Assembly (NCBI GenBank): GCA_014621425.1
Contig: JAANBB010000367.1
Coordinates: forward strand, 1-41,068
Reading direction: 5' to 3'
DNA length: 41,068 nucleotides
Source: Cylindrodendrum hubeiense
Lineage: Eukaryota > Ascomycota > Sordariomycetes > Hypocreales > Nectriaceae
The number at the start of each line of letters is the position of its first letter. Within the stretch, counting starts at the first letter, position 1. Made by a program: the position numbers and the translations under genes. Below the pieces are notes generated by a model that was given only the letters and a program-made list of their open reading frames with translations, was not told the DNA's origin and ran no database searches. Positions 1 through 11,244 of the stretch are shown here, piece by piece.

Positions 1-443
1 GAAAACACGGAGTTGTAACCAGAGTTGGAGGTGGTTCAATATACATCGCTTATGACACTAGTTACGCCCAAGTCCAACACGGGATCTGACACCATGGATG
101 TGTTGGTGCAGATGGATCCGGCTCGGAGATGGCACCCGCAACCGTAGTGTCCACCAACGGGGCCACCCGAAGCTAACGTTTCTCGAAGGTGGTTTGTACC
201 AGGAATTGACGTCAATCGTATCTCCACATGTTAAATCAAGATACCTGGTTGTATCTCTGAGCGCATTGCAGATCAAACATCAAACACCAACCGACATAAG
301 TACACTTATTCGCTAATATTTCAACCCTCACACTGCCTAGACGAGCCGAAAAGGGTTTCGAGGCACTAAAGAAAACCCATAGATATGAAAGCAGCCATGT
401 CGCCTACCACTGTTAATGCGAAATTCCGGAGCAGTTTGTGAAG
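1..443. other. no gene seen
   Basis: Short overlapping frames run in both directions, but none has family signatures or a convincing start. This stretch lies downstream of the minus-strand gene ending at 444. I see no repeat in it. Confidence 0.4.
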
Positions 444-847
444 TTATATTTGCCAGTCGAATTGCCCCCCTATGCCGGCCAAAGTACTGTCGCGCGCAGC
501 ATCCTGCGAAGTGGACGCATTTAGCAGTAGCGTTGCATCCGGCTGAGTCTCATGTAGCCTTGCGACTGCAGTTGCAACAGCGACATTTGCTGCGTACAAT
601 ATCATGGGCACTAGGATAATGAGCAAAGTGCCGGGGTCGTACAAATTATCTTGCGTTCGTGCGCTGACGGGATCTTGAGGGTCCCTCGATTGAGCCGTGA
701 CCGCGCAGGTATTTCCAGAGTTTATAAGCTCTCGTTAGCCGAATGTTTGGCTATTAGATGGGCCAGAGGATCTAATCATCAGGAGTTATAGAAAGTGTCT
801 AACCATGGATCGGAGTCAGTAGCCTTCTCAGTTGAACCGGTGGACAT
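444..847 (-). CDS. Small two-exon gene, family member F (unknown function)
   Basis: Proposed exons are 847-804 and 684-444 with a 119-bp GTTAGA...CGAG intron, giving 94 codons plus stop. Exon 1 reads MSTGSTEKATDSDP and ends in phase 2, exactly as in the other five members of this window's family. Exon 2 carries the core as DPVSARTQDNLYDPGTLL and ends LAGIGGQFDWQI, matching the GAQF tail of members A-C. It is the most divergent copy. After the core it has a hydrophobic stretch of about 20 residues (roughly residues 34-57) that the others lack. The CTAAC box near 732-737 is not followed by an in-frame acceptor at the usual 14-19 nt, so a more distant acceptor had to be used. A TATA-like AT run lies near 1137-1150. 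Splicing is inferred; a decayed copy is the alternative. Confidence 0.5.
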
Positions 848-1415
848 GATGCATGCAAGGCCCAGTAATCAAGATAGTTGTCGGCATCCAGCGCATGACA
901 CTGGCAGTGTGCCACAAGGTAAAAGAAGACATAAGGATTGTTGAGCAATGCTATAGTGGTGAGAGGCTTTCGTGCGGACTGCCCAAGGGGAGTAAAAGAG
1001 GTACTTCGAGTGCTGGAATAGCTGGCAGTCGGTGGTTGTACGGCGGGACACGGGGAGGAAGGGACAAAGAGGTCTGGGAGCAGCATTTATGCTGCAGATG
1101 ATACAGTACACCCAGTTTCGGTTGGGTCAAACTCATATGTTATATATTTGAATTGTGACGCTCGAAATGGTATCAACCGCTTTTTCCCGTGTTCAAGATT
1201 CTTCAGTTCACATGGGGCCTGTATATGAGATGAATCTCGATGTCTGCATCCTAGACCCATAGATGAGGATCATATCTGTTGTAGCCCGCCTAGGGCCTCC
1301 CCAAGACAACCCGAGAATCCAGCCATCTTACTCTCCTACTACGCGTTCTCCTCGCAACAGAAACCGCCAGCCGCGGCTCAAACTCTCCACACGAGACCTG
1401 TGGAGCCTATAGCCT
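848..1415. other. intergenic, promoter side of member F
   Basis: This is upstream sequence of the gene starting at 847 and the 3' side of the minus-strand gene ending at 1416. The AT-rich run near 1137-1150 is the only promoter-like element I see. Frames on both strands at 799-1111 mirror each other and show no recognisable protein. Confidence 0.4.
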
Positions 1416-1943
1416 TCAAGGTGTCAGGCCGAAAATGAGCATAATAGCCCCTACTGCAAGCGCCAGGCTCAGCGAAGGCGTCGTCGCTCCAGCTCCAGAG
1501 TCATACTCTTTGAGGTAAGGGTATCCCACGATCTCGAATTTCTCCGTTGTCACCACTGAAGTTCCGTCCATGGTCTCGTTGGAGTCTCGGAGGCGTGAAA
1601 GAGATGCTTCGAACCAGTTGTGCGTGCCAGCGGCAAGAAACTGCTTGGAGTCGTCCTCGGTCCAAACCTCTACCCATTCGGGGACGTCCCAGGTCCACGT
1701 ACTGTCGTTTCTTGTGTCGATTGTTTCGAGGTTGATCCCCCATCGACCCGTCTGGCCGGAGTCGCCCGTAGCGAATATGAGCTGAAGCCAAGGCTCCAGG
1801 GTGACCCCTTCAACGATCGGCCATTTGAACACGACAGGCTCCGAGAAGTTGATTGGTTTGCTGGTATCGGGGGCGGTAAATTCGAATGTGTGAGTGACCG
1901 GGGCCAAGGCGCAAATAAAGAAGAGGGCGGGTAGGACTCTCAT
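1416..1943 (-). CDS. GPI-anchored Kre9/Knh1-like secreted protein
   Basis: An intronless frame of 175 aa. I chose the ATG at 1943 because it opens directly into a signal peptide (MRVLPALFFICALAPVTHT); the frame extends further upstream but without signal-like sequence. The mature part starts FEFTAPDTSKPINFSEPVVF and contains WTWDVPEW, which fits the N-terminal domain of the Ser-Thr-rich GPI-anchored membrane family related to yeast Kre9/Knh1 (about residues 20-125). NFS, NDS and NETM are possible N-glycosylation sites. The C-terminus has a small-residue patch (DSGAGATT) followed by a hydrophobic tail LSLALAVGAIMLIFGL, the expected GPI-attachment signal. It probably sits at the plasma membrane or cell wall. 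The family is linked to beta-1,6-glucan and wall integrity; the exact role here is inferred. No neighbour suggests an operon-like or cluster relationship. Confidence 0.8.
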   Translation of the reverse strand: MRVLPALFFICALAPVTHTFEFTAPDTSKPINFSEPVVFKWPIVEGVTLEPWLQLIFATGDSGQTGRWGINLETIDTRNDSTWTWDVPEWVEVWTEDDSKQFLAAGTHNWFEASLSRLRDSNETMDGTSVVTTEKFEIVGYPYLKEYDSGAGATTPSLSLALAVGAIMLIFGLTP

Positions 1944-4900
1944 TGTTGATTCAAAGGATGTAGTTATCATTGCTATGGCCAGTTTCAAGAACAGAGGTAG
2001 AATTTTGTACTTCGCTGGCCGAGTTGAGGTGTTTATGAGGAAGCTGGAGTTGCGTGGAGCGTCTAGGACCCTCGTATCATTGTCAAAAGAAAGTACATTC
2101 ATACCATCAGCCCTACGGCACAGCCCCCCCCTGAAGGAAGATCAGCAGCACGGAATTGATCATTCCAAGTCCCCCATAGGCGGCGCTTATGAGCACTCGT
2201 ATTTGCCGGGCGATGCAGACCGTTAACCGAGGAAACCTGACCCTGTGATCGGACTTTGCAGGCGGTCAGCATTCGGACGGGCTTAGCGCAACTCGGTTAG
2301 TGGATCAATCTTGCAAAGGTATGAAGGCAGCAGCAATTTGAGAGAGGCCTCCTGGGCATCCCATAGCCATTGATCGTGAGATCGAGCATCTCGGTATCTG
2401 ACGACGGGGTAGTATTTGCTACCCTCCGAGAATGGCCATAGGTTACCTTGTCCCCTTGCCTTCATTTGATGCGTTAGGGTATTTACACTTCCTCTGCGTC
2501 GGCTCACGGCAGCGGTCGCAGAGCGACGGCGCCCTATGATTAAGCTTAAATTTAGGCTAATTGGCGCGTCCACCTCGGAGACATTTTCGTTTAGCAATCA
2601 GCCTTCCTTATTAAAATAAGATGAACTAATGGGCAGGTTTATCTCTCCCTTCGTAAAGCTCTCACATTGGACTTGTTGGGTCAGTCCATCGCGCGAGTGA
2701 ATCACTGGTGCCCTGCGTCGCACGATGGGCTGGAGCTCCAAAACGAATTTCCCCGCGTCCCACTGCTTCACATGATGAGGGTTCGAAGGATGAGGCCCTG
2801 GTTCACTAAGGCTCGGTTAAAAGCAGCAGCAGCTTAGGACCATAGACAACAAGGGAAAGTTTCAACGTCTTCATTCGTCTCGGATAATGGGCTGTTATCA
2901 CGCGGAGAACCTGCCAATCAAATGAGCCTAGTCGTGTATTTTTGGTGTCAGGATGGGGCCCTCACGGCGCGCAGCTGTATCCAACACAGGCCTTACCTAA
3001 ACAGGCAGGTATAACACTGCCCTCCATATTGCATATTGGCTTGAGAGGCGCCTATTCAACATGGCTCACTGGCCGCCAGGGTCTCTTGCAAGAGATTGCA
3101 ACTGTGAAGCGGGGTACGTGATGAGAATTCCGCCGGCGTCACACTCGTATTCAACGTCTGGAAATCGCGGCCCAAGAGCAGAGGCGATACGGTTTTGCTA
3201 CGTGAACTACGATTGCGAGCTGAATTCACACTCTCAATAAATATATGTTCACAGAGAAACCAGAAGCTAAACTAGAGGAACCCAACTCCCAGCTCTCGCT
3301 ACTATCGGTACCTGGGGATATGGCGATCCTCCCACATTCCAGCTTCTACGTCTGGAATATTGTACGGGCTGCGGCATCCCCAAATGCAGACTCATTTAGT
3401 ATCAAACCTAGTATGCCTATTAGAGATATGCCTTGAAATGTACCCCAAGCCAAGGAAATCTAACATGAGCGCCAAGCTAGGGCCGAGCTGGCGGCAGCTT
3501 CGTCCTGCTGTGGGGTTACTGCAGTGGGTAAGGGCAGCTTCCTTCGTCCTTATTGTTGCAGCAGTTGCCTTTCAAGGAAGGTAGATAACTGCGCTTCGGC
3601 TTGCCCACTCTGGTCAACGACGTGGATAAGCTGCACAATTGTGCGAATCTCATCCCCAGGATAGCAGTCCTAGTGGCTTTAGATTCGCATCTGGCATTTA
3701 GAGATCTTGAAGGTGGTTCTTACTAATTGAATAACCTATTTTTGGAGCACCGTGATTTCCCTTCCTACACCGCTCTCGAGCATGGCTTGGACCCTGATTG
3801 TTGTTCATGAGATTGCTAGGATCATACCGCGGGTGGGAAGGCTGCGTTCTTCTTTACCTAACTCATTTATGCTAGGCATGCATCGTATGCCAGACCGCGA
3901 TTCTACGCTTAGTTCACAACTTGGCGTGTCGTGTGACATTGTAAGGTCCTTCCGCACCATCGCCTCATCGGCATGCCCAAACCGAACAAAAGACTGGCAA
4001 TCACCGGACCATTGACCTGGCCTCTCTGAATGCGCTCTGAAGCAATGAGAAGTTTTACACCCCATGAGCCAATTTAATTTCGCGTAGGTGTTCATGCATG
4101 TTGGGGGTGACACTTGTCGTACCTGAATATGCTGGTCACAGCCGTATAGAGTAACTTGCCGTTGCTCGCTACTCGCGGCCACACTGATATCGACAAGGGC
4201 TGGAGAGTGCCAAGCCTATCTGCAATCTAGCATTGGAACACGTGGGGAGATCGCCAAGAGTAGTCTTACGACATCTATCTCCCAACAGAGCGTGGGATGC
4301 TCCAAGGCGGGGTTGGAGCACGTCCCGCAATACGTCAGTGCCCAAGTTGTGACAGTGGCCAACCAAGTTGAGCCAATAAAGCACAAGCCGTATAGATAAG
4401 TAATGGGCGTAACGCATTGGTATAAGACTATTTAATGCACAAATAGACGTCAAACCCCAACTCCAACACCAATACTCCAGGGCCTGATGACCCGTCACGA
4501 TCATCATTTGGTCTTCCTATCTGGAGACCAAAAGCCTGCTATTATATGATGAGCCAGTAGATAAATGAACTGGAGCACCTGGTCTTGCAATAAGACCATC
4601 AACTACTGCCAATACGCAATGTATACTCGGGTCGCGATCCAGCAATAGAGTGCCAGGATGATAGGTCGGGTTTTGAAGTCGAGCAGAAACAGGCTGTTGG
4701 GTATCGTGAACGAAGCGATCGATGTGGATTGATGTGCAAGGGGTGCCCGAATCGTTACTATTGTCAACGTGTTATTGTCAGCGGGGTTTCTGGGCCTGAT
4801 GACAGCTTGCGAGGACAGCTGAGCTGGCTTAACAAACTGAAAATAGGGACGGTTTCTTACCTTTGCACGTCATCCCGGGAACCATCGACTGTGGGCGTGG

Positions 4901-6766
4901 ACCCGAGGGCCATAGAGACAGATGTGGACATGTTCGATTATCTAGTGCTGTTAGCATGTCATTGCAAGAGGGAGGGTAGGGCTAGACGAATGGACCTCCG
5001 GATAAGGGTACGGATAATGGTAGCTAGCACGGCCGAGACGAAACATGTCAGGCAGTACAATGTTGACAGTCGGCCAAAGGATGCAAGAATAGATTCGGGG
5101 AAAGAAGCCATCGCATTAGACCTGATAATGCTGTGTTCATCCTGGAGTAAATAAGCCGAAGGGAACAGACTTTATACCAACCGGCGGTATCCTGGCCATC
5201 CTGGAGAGCATGGGTCACTGACGGGTCTATACTGTTGGGATTTTGAGGTTCAAGTGGTGATCAGGTGGCTTCTTGAAGGCAACTCTGAGGATACACCCCG
5301 CAAAGCCACCTAATAGTTGGATTGCGATGTGGACCAAGCTATTGGAAAAGGACTTCTGTAGAGGAAGCTATGACCCTCAGAGTGGTAGCGGGCGCTACCA
5401 ACGAGGTAGGGTCATGGAATGGGACGCGAAGCCATGAGCATGGGTGGCGATCATGTGCTACCATTGTGGAGCGGCGCCCGAGATAAGGCAAATGTATTTT
5501 GAAAGAGGCCATCACTGGATTTTCGTCACGGATACAAAGTCGCCAGTTCTCGTAAACAGGGACATCGAATCATCGGGGAGTGAGGTAGCTCATCCGCAAC
5601 ACCGCGCGGAGGCTGCCTGATGATGGTATTGCGGTAGCGAATATTCAGCTGAGGTAGAAGTTCCAGGGGAAGCTCCTTAATGTCCTAAAAGCCCATCCGG
5701 GGTCGCCGAGCTGTCGGTACGCGCGTGTCGAATTGCTAAGCACATGGTGGTGGGTGGTTGAGCTGGAGCATTTCTTCCGTGCAGTTACTCAAATAGGCAG
5801 GTGGTAATTGTTCCGCCAGCTGTACCATCAGACACCAGACTCTACTGTGACCTTGTGTTGGTCTTTGGAGAGCAGAGAAATACACGGCATGATTAGCGGC
5901 TATCCGCTTCTGCTTATCATCCGATTCGGCCGTGGGCATTCTCAGAATGAATAAAAATGGGGATGTTGGGTTACAGCTGAGGCGGCATTGGACCGCTTGT
6001 GTTGGTTGGTCTTGTACCATATTGGCCTTGCTAGAGTGTCAAGGCGCTCGTGCATGCGCCCGCATAAATAGCGAGTGGTCTTTCATGGCCCTTTGTTATT
6101 GAACGGAGCTCCGTTGCGAGTCGGAGATCCCACAGTCAGGTACGTGTCGATCTCGTGCAGTCACAGGATATTCGGTCCACGTCCGCACAGGGTAGCTTTA
6201 CACGCAGTGTAGATCATACACAGGACAGGCGTGAGCAGTAATCGCCGAGGATTCGGTTGCGACGCTTTTCGAAGATATGAAACTCCAATTCTCACCCAAT
6301 AATTGAATGGGAATTGCTGTGTTCAGGGGGTTGAGTGTACGGATTACTCGGCAGCTATCATGCAGCTGTTGGTGGCACGCAGGAGCTTCCCCGCTCGATT
6401 TGATCGTCGTGTGTCTGACGTGGCCGTTCGCCACTTCCGCCCCAACTGTGCCTCGCATTTGCTTCGCAGCATGAAGGCGGCCGGAGGCTCCTTGTCCCGA
6501 GAGGCCTGTCCCCATAATCCATTAAATCTTCTTGAATTTATGAGCTGCATTAAAACATTTTGCACCTATCACTTCTTAGCCGTGTGTGACACAAAACTAG
6601 TGCCGCAAATGGAGAGACAGTTCGTGCTAGTTGTCTCCTCGTCTCTTGGCTGACAGCCTTATCGGCTTGCCCTGAACCATCCGAAATTCCACTCGCTTTC
6701 AATTTGTTCCATGCATGGATCATTGTGTGTTCTTTCTCCTGCCGCTAATGATCTTCCTTGTCCATG
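1944..6766. other. long gene-poor stretch
   Basis: Nearly 5 kb without a gene I can support. Open frames of 100-140 codons exist (for example 2283-2597 minus, 3805-4182 minus, 4729-5154 plus), but none shows a known domain, splice-consistent continuation or signal peptide. I saw no tandem repeat or transposon terminus. It may contain strongly diverged transposon or gene remains that cannot be read by eye. Confidence 0.4.
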
Positions 6767-7174
6767 TCAACAGTTTATTTCCACTGACCCCCGTCCCCCC
6801 TTCCGGTTCAAGCGGGCATGCCGAAGGCGATGCAGCCCAGTGTTGAATCTTGGTCTCAGCCCGGCTGAGCTTATATGAGCTGGCCAGCCCACCCCCGCTT
6901 CTCTTGTTTCATATGGGTGACACACTGAACTCTCCAGCGAGTGACTGCGATTTTGAGCTTCAATCAACGGATTTATCCCGAAGCTGAATGCACCTCTGAA
7001 TCCTATCCCGTCGCACCCGGAGGTGAGCATGCTGTTGACAGAGAAAAAGTCGCCGTAGCCGTCACACCAAACCATCCAGCACGCGGACTGAGAAAAATGT
7101 GAAGGAGTGGGGACAGGGCTTACCACATCATCAGCCCCAACTATGGATGTTGGATTACCGTAGTAATCCATCAT
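6767..7174 (-). other. possible small Cys/Trp-rich coding fragment
   Basis: I do not recognise this. Reading from the paired ATGs at 7174/7171 gives MDYYGNPTSIVGADDV, then an in-frame GTAAGC...TTTTTCTCAG element of 36 bp that resembles a very short intron, then SACWMVWCDGYGDFFSVN and further residues including a second Cys. The pyrimidine-rich AG end and coding-like downstream residues are suggestive. However, 36 bp is shorter than normal fungal introns and the rest of the frame looks random. It could be a decayed exon. Confidence 0.2.
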
Positions 7175-7485
7175 CTCTCTCCAAGTTCAAAACAGTAGCA
7201 GAATACGAAGTACCGTAGGGTGATGACAAGTGATGGCACCAATGGCTGTTCCATTTTCGAAGTAGCATGTTCATCTATACCAATCGTCTAATATCTATGA
7301 AGCCGTTTACCCATTCCCAAATCAACTGGTATCTTGATACGGATCAAAGACCCATTATATGGCTCAATTATCGTATTATCGCATGTATAAATAATATCCA
7401 ATGTTATATGTCTATACAAACAGAACCGTCTCTCTACCTGACACCTAGCCATCATCAAATCAATATTTCTTCTCTCAAAGATATG

Positions 7486-7910
7486 TTAATTAGATGAGAA
7501 TTGCGCTCCAAATCCTGCAAGATCGTGTACGCTTCCACCAGCTTGCGACTGATTTGGTGGTATCAAGCTCGTAAACATTAATTGCGCGGCGGGGTCGCGA
7601 GAGAACAATGAGCAGCCGGTTGTATAGGACGGATTCTGCATTCGGGCGTTAACAGGCTCGTGGGCGTCATCATTGAGAGATTGAAGGGTGTGAGTGGTTC
7701 CATGGGTTGTGGCAAGTTTGCGTTGTGAGGCGCTTCTGTCGTTTGCACGAAACTGTCAGCGGAAGGTTCCTTCACTGTGTGACTTGTAAATCTCATCTTT
7801 CGAGCACTTGAGATACCACATGGGATTTCTAGAGCAATGAAAGAAAAATTGAGAGAGAATTCTTACCCATGCGCAGAGCCTCGAGAAGAGTTGGTGGTTG
7901 ATGTCGACAT
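7486..7910 (-). CDS. Small two-exon gene, family member A (unknown function)
   Basis: Exons are 7910-7867 and 7735-7486, with a 131-bp phase-2 intron (GTAAGA...GACGACAG-type end). The spliced frame is 97 aa. Exon 1 is MSTSTTNSSRGSAH; exon 2 carries HEPVNARMQNPSYTTG, then CSLFSRDPAAQLM, and ends VHDLAGFGAQFSSN. The gene shares its exon-1 length, intron phase, core motif and tail with five other minus-strand genes in this window. A CTGAC box lies 19 nt before the acceptor. If the more upstream CTGACAG were used as acceptor, the frame would break before the core, so the acceptor was chosen by comparison with the other copies. No signal peptide or membrane segment. An AT-rich TATTTAAT element lies near 8174-8184. 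Function unknown; I know no family with this core. Confidence 0.72.
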
Positions 7911-9627
7911 GGCGATACGGCGGGCAGTAGACAACGTAGAGGAAGGTGGACCGAGATAGGGGGGGGGGGATATTTGAGAAAGAGGGCGCAGAGGAATTTT
8001 TGACGCCAATGAAGCCGCCGGTTATCGATGATAATCCAGGTGTTCGTGGAGGAAAGAGGATGAGAGGTGAGGTGTCACTGGTGCTATTGGTGAGGATGCG
8101 TTGCATTGATCATCGACGGTATGATGGGGAACGCAGCTCTTCTTATAACGGATATGAACAGATCTTCGCGATGATTAAATAAGGAATGTTTGACAAAAAG
8201 TTCTTTGATTCCGATTCCAGGCTCAACTCACGACGGAGCATGTAAGCTGAAGGCCGCGTAAGGCGAGAGCGGATTGCTGAGTTTGAAACGCTGCAGGGGA
8301 CGAGAGCTCGGGTGCTGCTGGAGGAATAGATGATTGGCTGGAGATCTGGCTTTGCTCAGGACCACCCTCTTTATTCAGCGGGTCCATGGTAAATACGGGA
8401 GTTATTTCCGGGGCCTTATGTGTGTTGTGCTTTGCGATCATAAGGCTGAGAGGAAGGAGCGTTCCAATGATGTATCAGTCGTCGTAATCCCGGAATTTGG
8501 GGACTTTGAATCTGTTAAGCTGACGCCCTTCAGTAGGTGCCTGCTGTGAGGCCTTGTCGCGTATCTCAGACAAGTTTCCCTTGACACAAATAGCCATTGA
8601 GGGTGGATTGACCGGGATGTACATCGAACCCAAGCCGTAGGCTACAGGATAGTATCCAGCTATAATCGGAAATCTACGAGTGCATCCTTGGCGATTTTAT
8701 TCCCAGCTTCTTAATCGGTACGTACTGCAGTAAAGGCGTTGTCTTACCCGTGTTCACCCCTGATCCCAGCAGCCGGGTCGCCTTGATAGGCCATGATGGT
8801 CTCCCACTTCGTATTTACGTTGGGGGAATTGTTAAGGCCCCTATTCGCCACTCGCTATTTTTGGGTCGTGTTTGCACCTCGTGACTTTGTTACCCCGTTT
8901 TAAATTTAGGGTGCTTCGGGCCGTTGAATCGCGATTGTTTATGTAGTGGATACGGGCAATTTTTACCCGTGTAGCTTAAAAGGGGACAGCTATTGCCCTG
9001 GTTAATAGCTTTACGAGTCTCTTCATCAGGTTTTGTGAACAATCGAGACTATTGATTGTCACCACGAATAGAGGAGGCCGCTCTCTCGTGGTAATTATAT
9101 CAGTATGCTTCCAACAATACAAGGGCACGATGATCAATACTTTGACTCTCTGTACTCTGCGGACCGTTGTGGCTAGTTTAGCCAAATTGTTCATGGACTT
9201 CGTTTGGACCGGGAATCACTGGCCTCGATTGCGTAAAGTGTGGTAGATTGGAGTTATGTAGGGGAGTATGGGCGGAGGTTGTATTCGCTCTTCCACTATT
9301 CACCAACGAGCTAATCGGCGCTGAGGTGCTCAGCAACGAAGAGCGACATGTCCTGTCTTGAAGAAAGCCTTTTCAGGTGGCACATTAGCAACTTTGGTTT
9401 GCGCGATGGTGAGTTCGGTTTGAGTGTTGTTGATTTCAGTTTGCACATTGATGAGTTTGACCCGTATGGAAGAAAGTTCGGGCTGTAAGATTGAATTAGT
9501 GCCAGAGCTTGGTTCGCTTACGTTGTGCGTGGCCACGGTTAATCAGGCGGATGTGTCTTAGGGAAAATTTGAATGTCTTTCAGGATGAAGATTGAGTTTG
9601 GCTGTACCTTGAGAGGAAGGGCGCTAA
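7911..9627. other. intergenic with one weak coding-like patch
   Basis: A run of 11 G residues near 7959-7969 sits within the leader of family member A. The minus frame from about 8387 to 8223 (MDPLNKEGGPEQSQ..., Ser/Pro/Gln-rich, ending at a GTGAG that could be a donor) looks faintly coding, perhaps the first exon of a lost gene, but no continuation was found. The minus frame at 9330-9533 (GTG, not ATG, start; heptad-like repeats of Q, T, I, V) is not convincing. Confidence 0.3.
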
Positions 9628-9670
9628 TCCAAAAGCATCTGGGGTCTGATCGACCCCAGATGCTTTTGGA
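9628..9670. repeat. perfect 19-bp inverted repeat, 5-nt loop
   Basis: The left arm 9628-9646 and right arm 9652-9670 are exact reverse complements (left arm TCCAAAAGCATCTGGGGTC), separated by TGATC. No extension of the stem beyond either end. A transcript through it would fold into a strong hairpin. It is not beside a gene I can name, and a perfect palindrome is unexpected in otherwise decayed sequence, which suggests recent origin or a function. Confidence 0.9.
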
Positions 9671-10836
9671 CTAGCACGGTTCTCATCATCAGGTAGCTTG
9701 GTGTCTTGATCCAGCAATCCAAGATGGAGGATAGAGGTGTAGAGGAAACAATGTATTTTATGTCCTTGGGTACAATACGAGGATTGGAGACACGCACATC
9801 ATCTCTGCCCTTCACTTCACTGATGCTTTCGGCCTGTGTCCTCGGTTCATCTGGCCGACTTGGTTTTTCTCGAACGCCCCTCAGTGGCAACTGGCCGATG
9901 GCATGATACGCGTGAGTCGATGGGCAAGGGATTCGAGGAGTCCTGATAGGTTATTCAGCCCGAAAAGTGATATGAGAACAGACGGCAGTAAAAACTTCCC
10001 AGGCTCCCCAGCAAATGAGATCATACAATTCGAATGGCTGGAGTGCAGGCGCGGACCATGCCTGAGGGAAAACAGCATTATTTGGTTAGCCACATCATGT
10101 TCAGATTCCACCTTTCGGTGTTGACTGCTGCCTTGACTGTTCGGCCGTCCCACTCACGGGTAGTCTGGGGATGTGGGAAGGAACATAGGGCGAGGCCTGA
10201 GGGGACTACACTAAGCACAAAACACACAATAGCGACACGTGACGGGGGTTGGAATTAACTAAGCGCGCCCCCACACGGCAGTAGGAAACACAGATGAGAC
10301 TGGGAACACGCCCATATTGTCCCTGACCAGAGGGCATGTTGGAAACTTAAAGCTTTTATTCAATTGCCCCTAATTCGGAAGTGGAGAGCGTTAAGCCAGT
10401 AACGCTGCCAAGCACAGCTGTGCGTTTTTGTTTTCCATTGTTCCCATTTCCTTCGGCTCCCATCTACACTTGGGCTTGACGTATTGTGCTACACAATTCC
10501 CTTAGATGATTCACTTGCGCTCGTTCTGTAATCGCGTTATGGTGCACTTGTGGCCTTGTGCACACAACCCTGGGCAACTAAATGGTCGACAGGTGCTAGC
10601 CGCAGTCGTAGTACTGGTAGCCACAATGGCTTGATGGTCTTTTCCAATAACTAGTAGTAGACCCTCCGAGGTGGCTGAGAGTTGAGTAGCCGAGAGACCG
10701 GAACATTTTCAGTTGCGGCTTGTCGCCTTTGTCGATGCAGTTGCGCAGCCGGATGACATCATGCGGTCCTCCAAAACCGCCATACTCCTTCAGCAGCACG
10801 AGAAATCATGTCAACGCCATCTTCCTGAAGTTTATC
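9671..10836. other. no gene seen
   Basis: Frames on both strands between 9624 and 10258 are shadows of each other and match nothing I recognise. The stretch ends at the stop of family member B. Confidence 0.4.
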
Positions 10837-11244
10837 TTACTTTGACGAAAATTGCGCTCCAAGACCAGCAAGATCATTTACTCCTGGAACAGCCTTTGAC
10901 ATTGTTGTTTGGGATATTTGGCTCAGGCCCGGAACTACATATCGCTCTGAGGAGTGGCTAGAGGTGAATTGAGTGCCGGCAACGTATGCCGGATTTTGCA
11001 TTCGTGCATTTACGGGTTCGTGGAAGTCGTGGGAGAATAGATGAGGAAGGTAGGTAACTCTGCGTGGTACAGTAGGCTTGTGTGAGAATTTGCTGCTATT
11101 AAATCCACTTGTTAGTGGAGGGATTCCTTCGCCATGTAGCGGAATCTCATCGCCCGAGTATTGACACTTGTAGTAGCAGAGTAATGAAAATCGTGCGTAC
11201 CTCGGCAAGGAGCCGTGGGAAGCGTTGGTGGAAGTTTTCGCCAT
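10837..11244 (-). CDS. Small two-exon gene, family member B (unknown function)
   Basis: Exons are 11244-11201 and 11095-10837, with a 105-bp phase-2 intron (GTACGC...TTTAATAG). The product is 100 aa. Exon 1 is MAKTSTNASHGSLP. Exon 2 begins SKFSHKPTVPRR, holds HEPVNARMQNPAYVAGT and ends VNDLAGLGAQFSSK. An ACTAAC branch box lies 15 nt before the acceptor, as in member C. Unlike the others, the GTPLF-RDP half of the core is replaced by GTQFTSSHSSE. Member C resembles it most upstream of the core (FNSSK/FNNSK encoded across the acceptor region, then a basic segment). An in-frame unspliced reading from 11319 also exists, but the intron model is supported by the five paralogues. Function unknown. 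Confidence 0.75.
   Translation of the reverse strand: MAKTSTNASHGSLPRYARFSLLCYYKCQYSGDEIPLHGEGIPPLTSGFNSSKFSHKPTVPRRVTYLPHLFSHDFHEPVNARMQNPAYVAGTQFTSSHSSERYVVPGLSQISQTTMSKAVPGVNDLAGLGAQFSSK

Noticed and set aside
7267..7497. Plus-strand 76-codon frame
   Set aside because: AT-rich 3' flank of family member A on the other strand; no protein character.
9330..9536. Coiled-coil-like minus frame
   Set aside because: Starts with GTG, has no ATG or splice-consistent first exon, and the heptads are weak.
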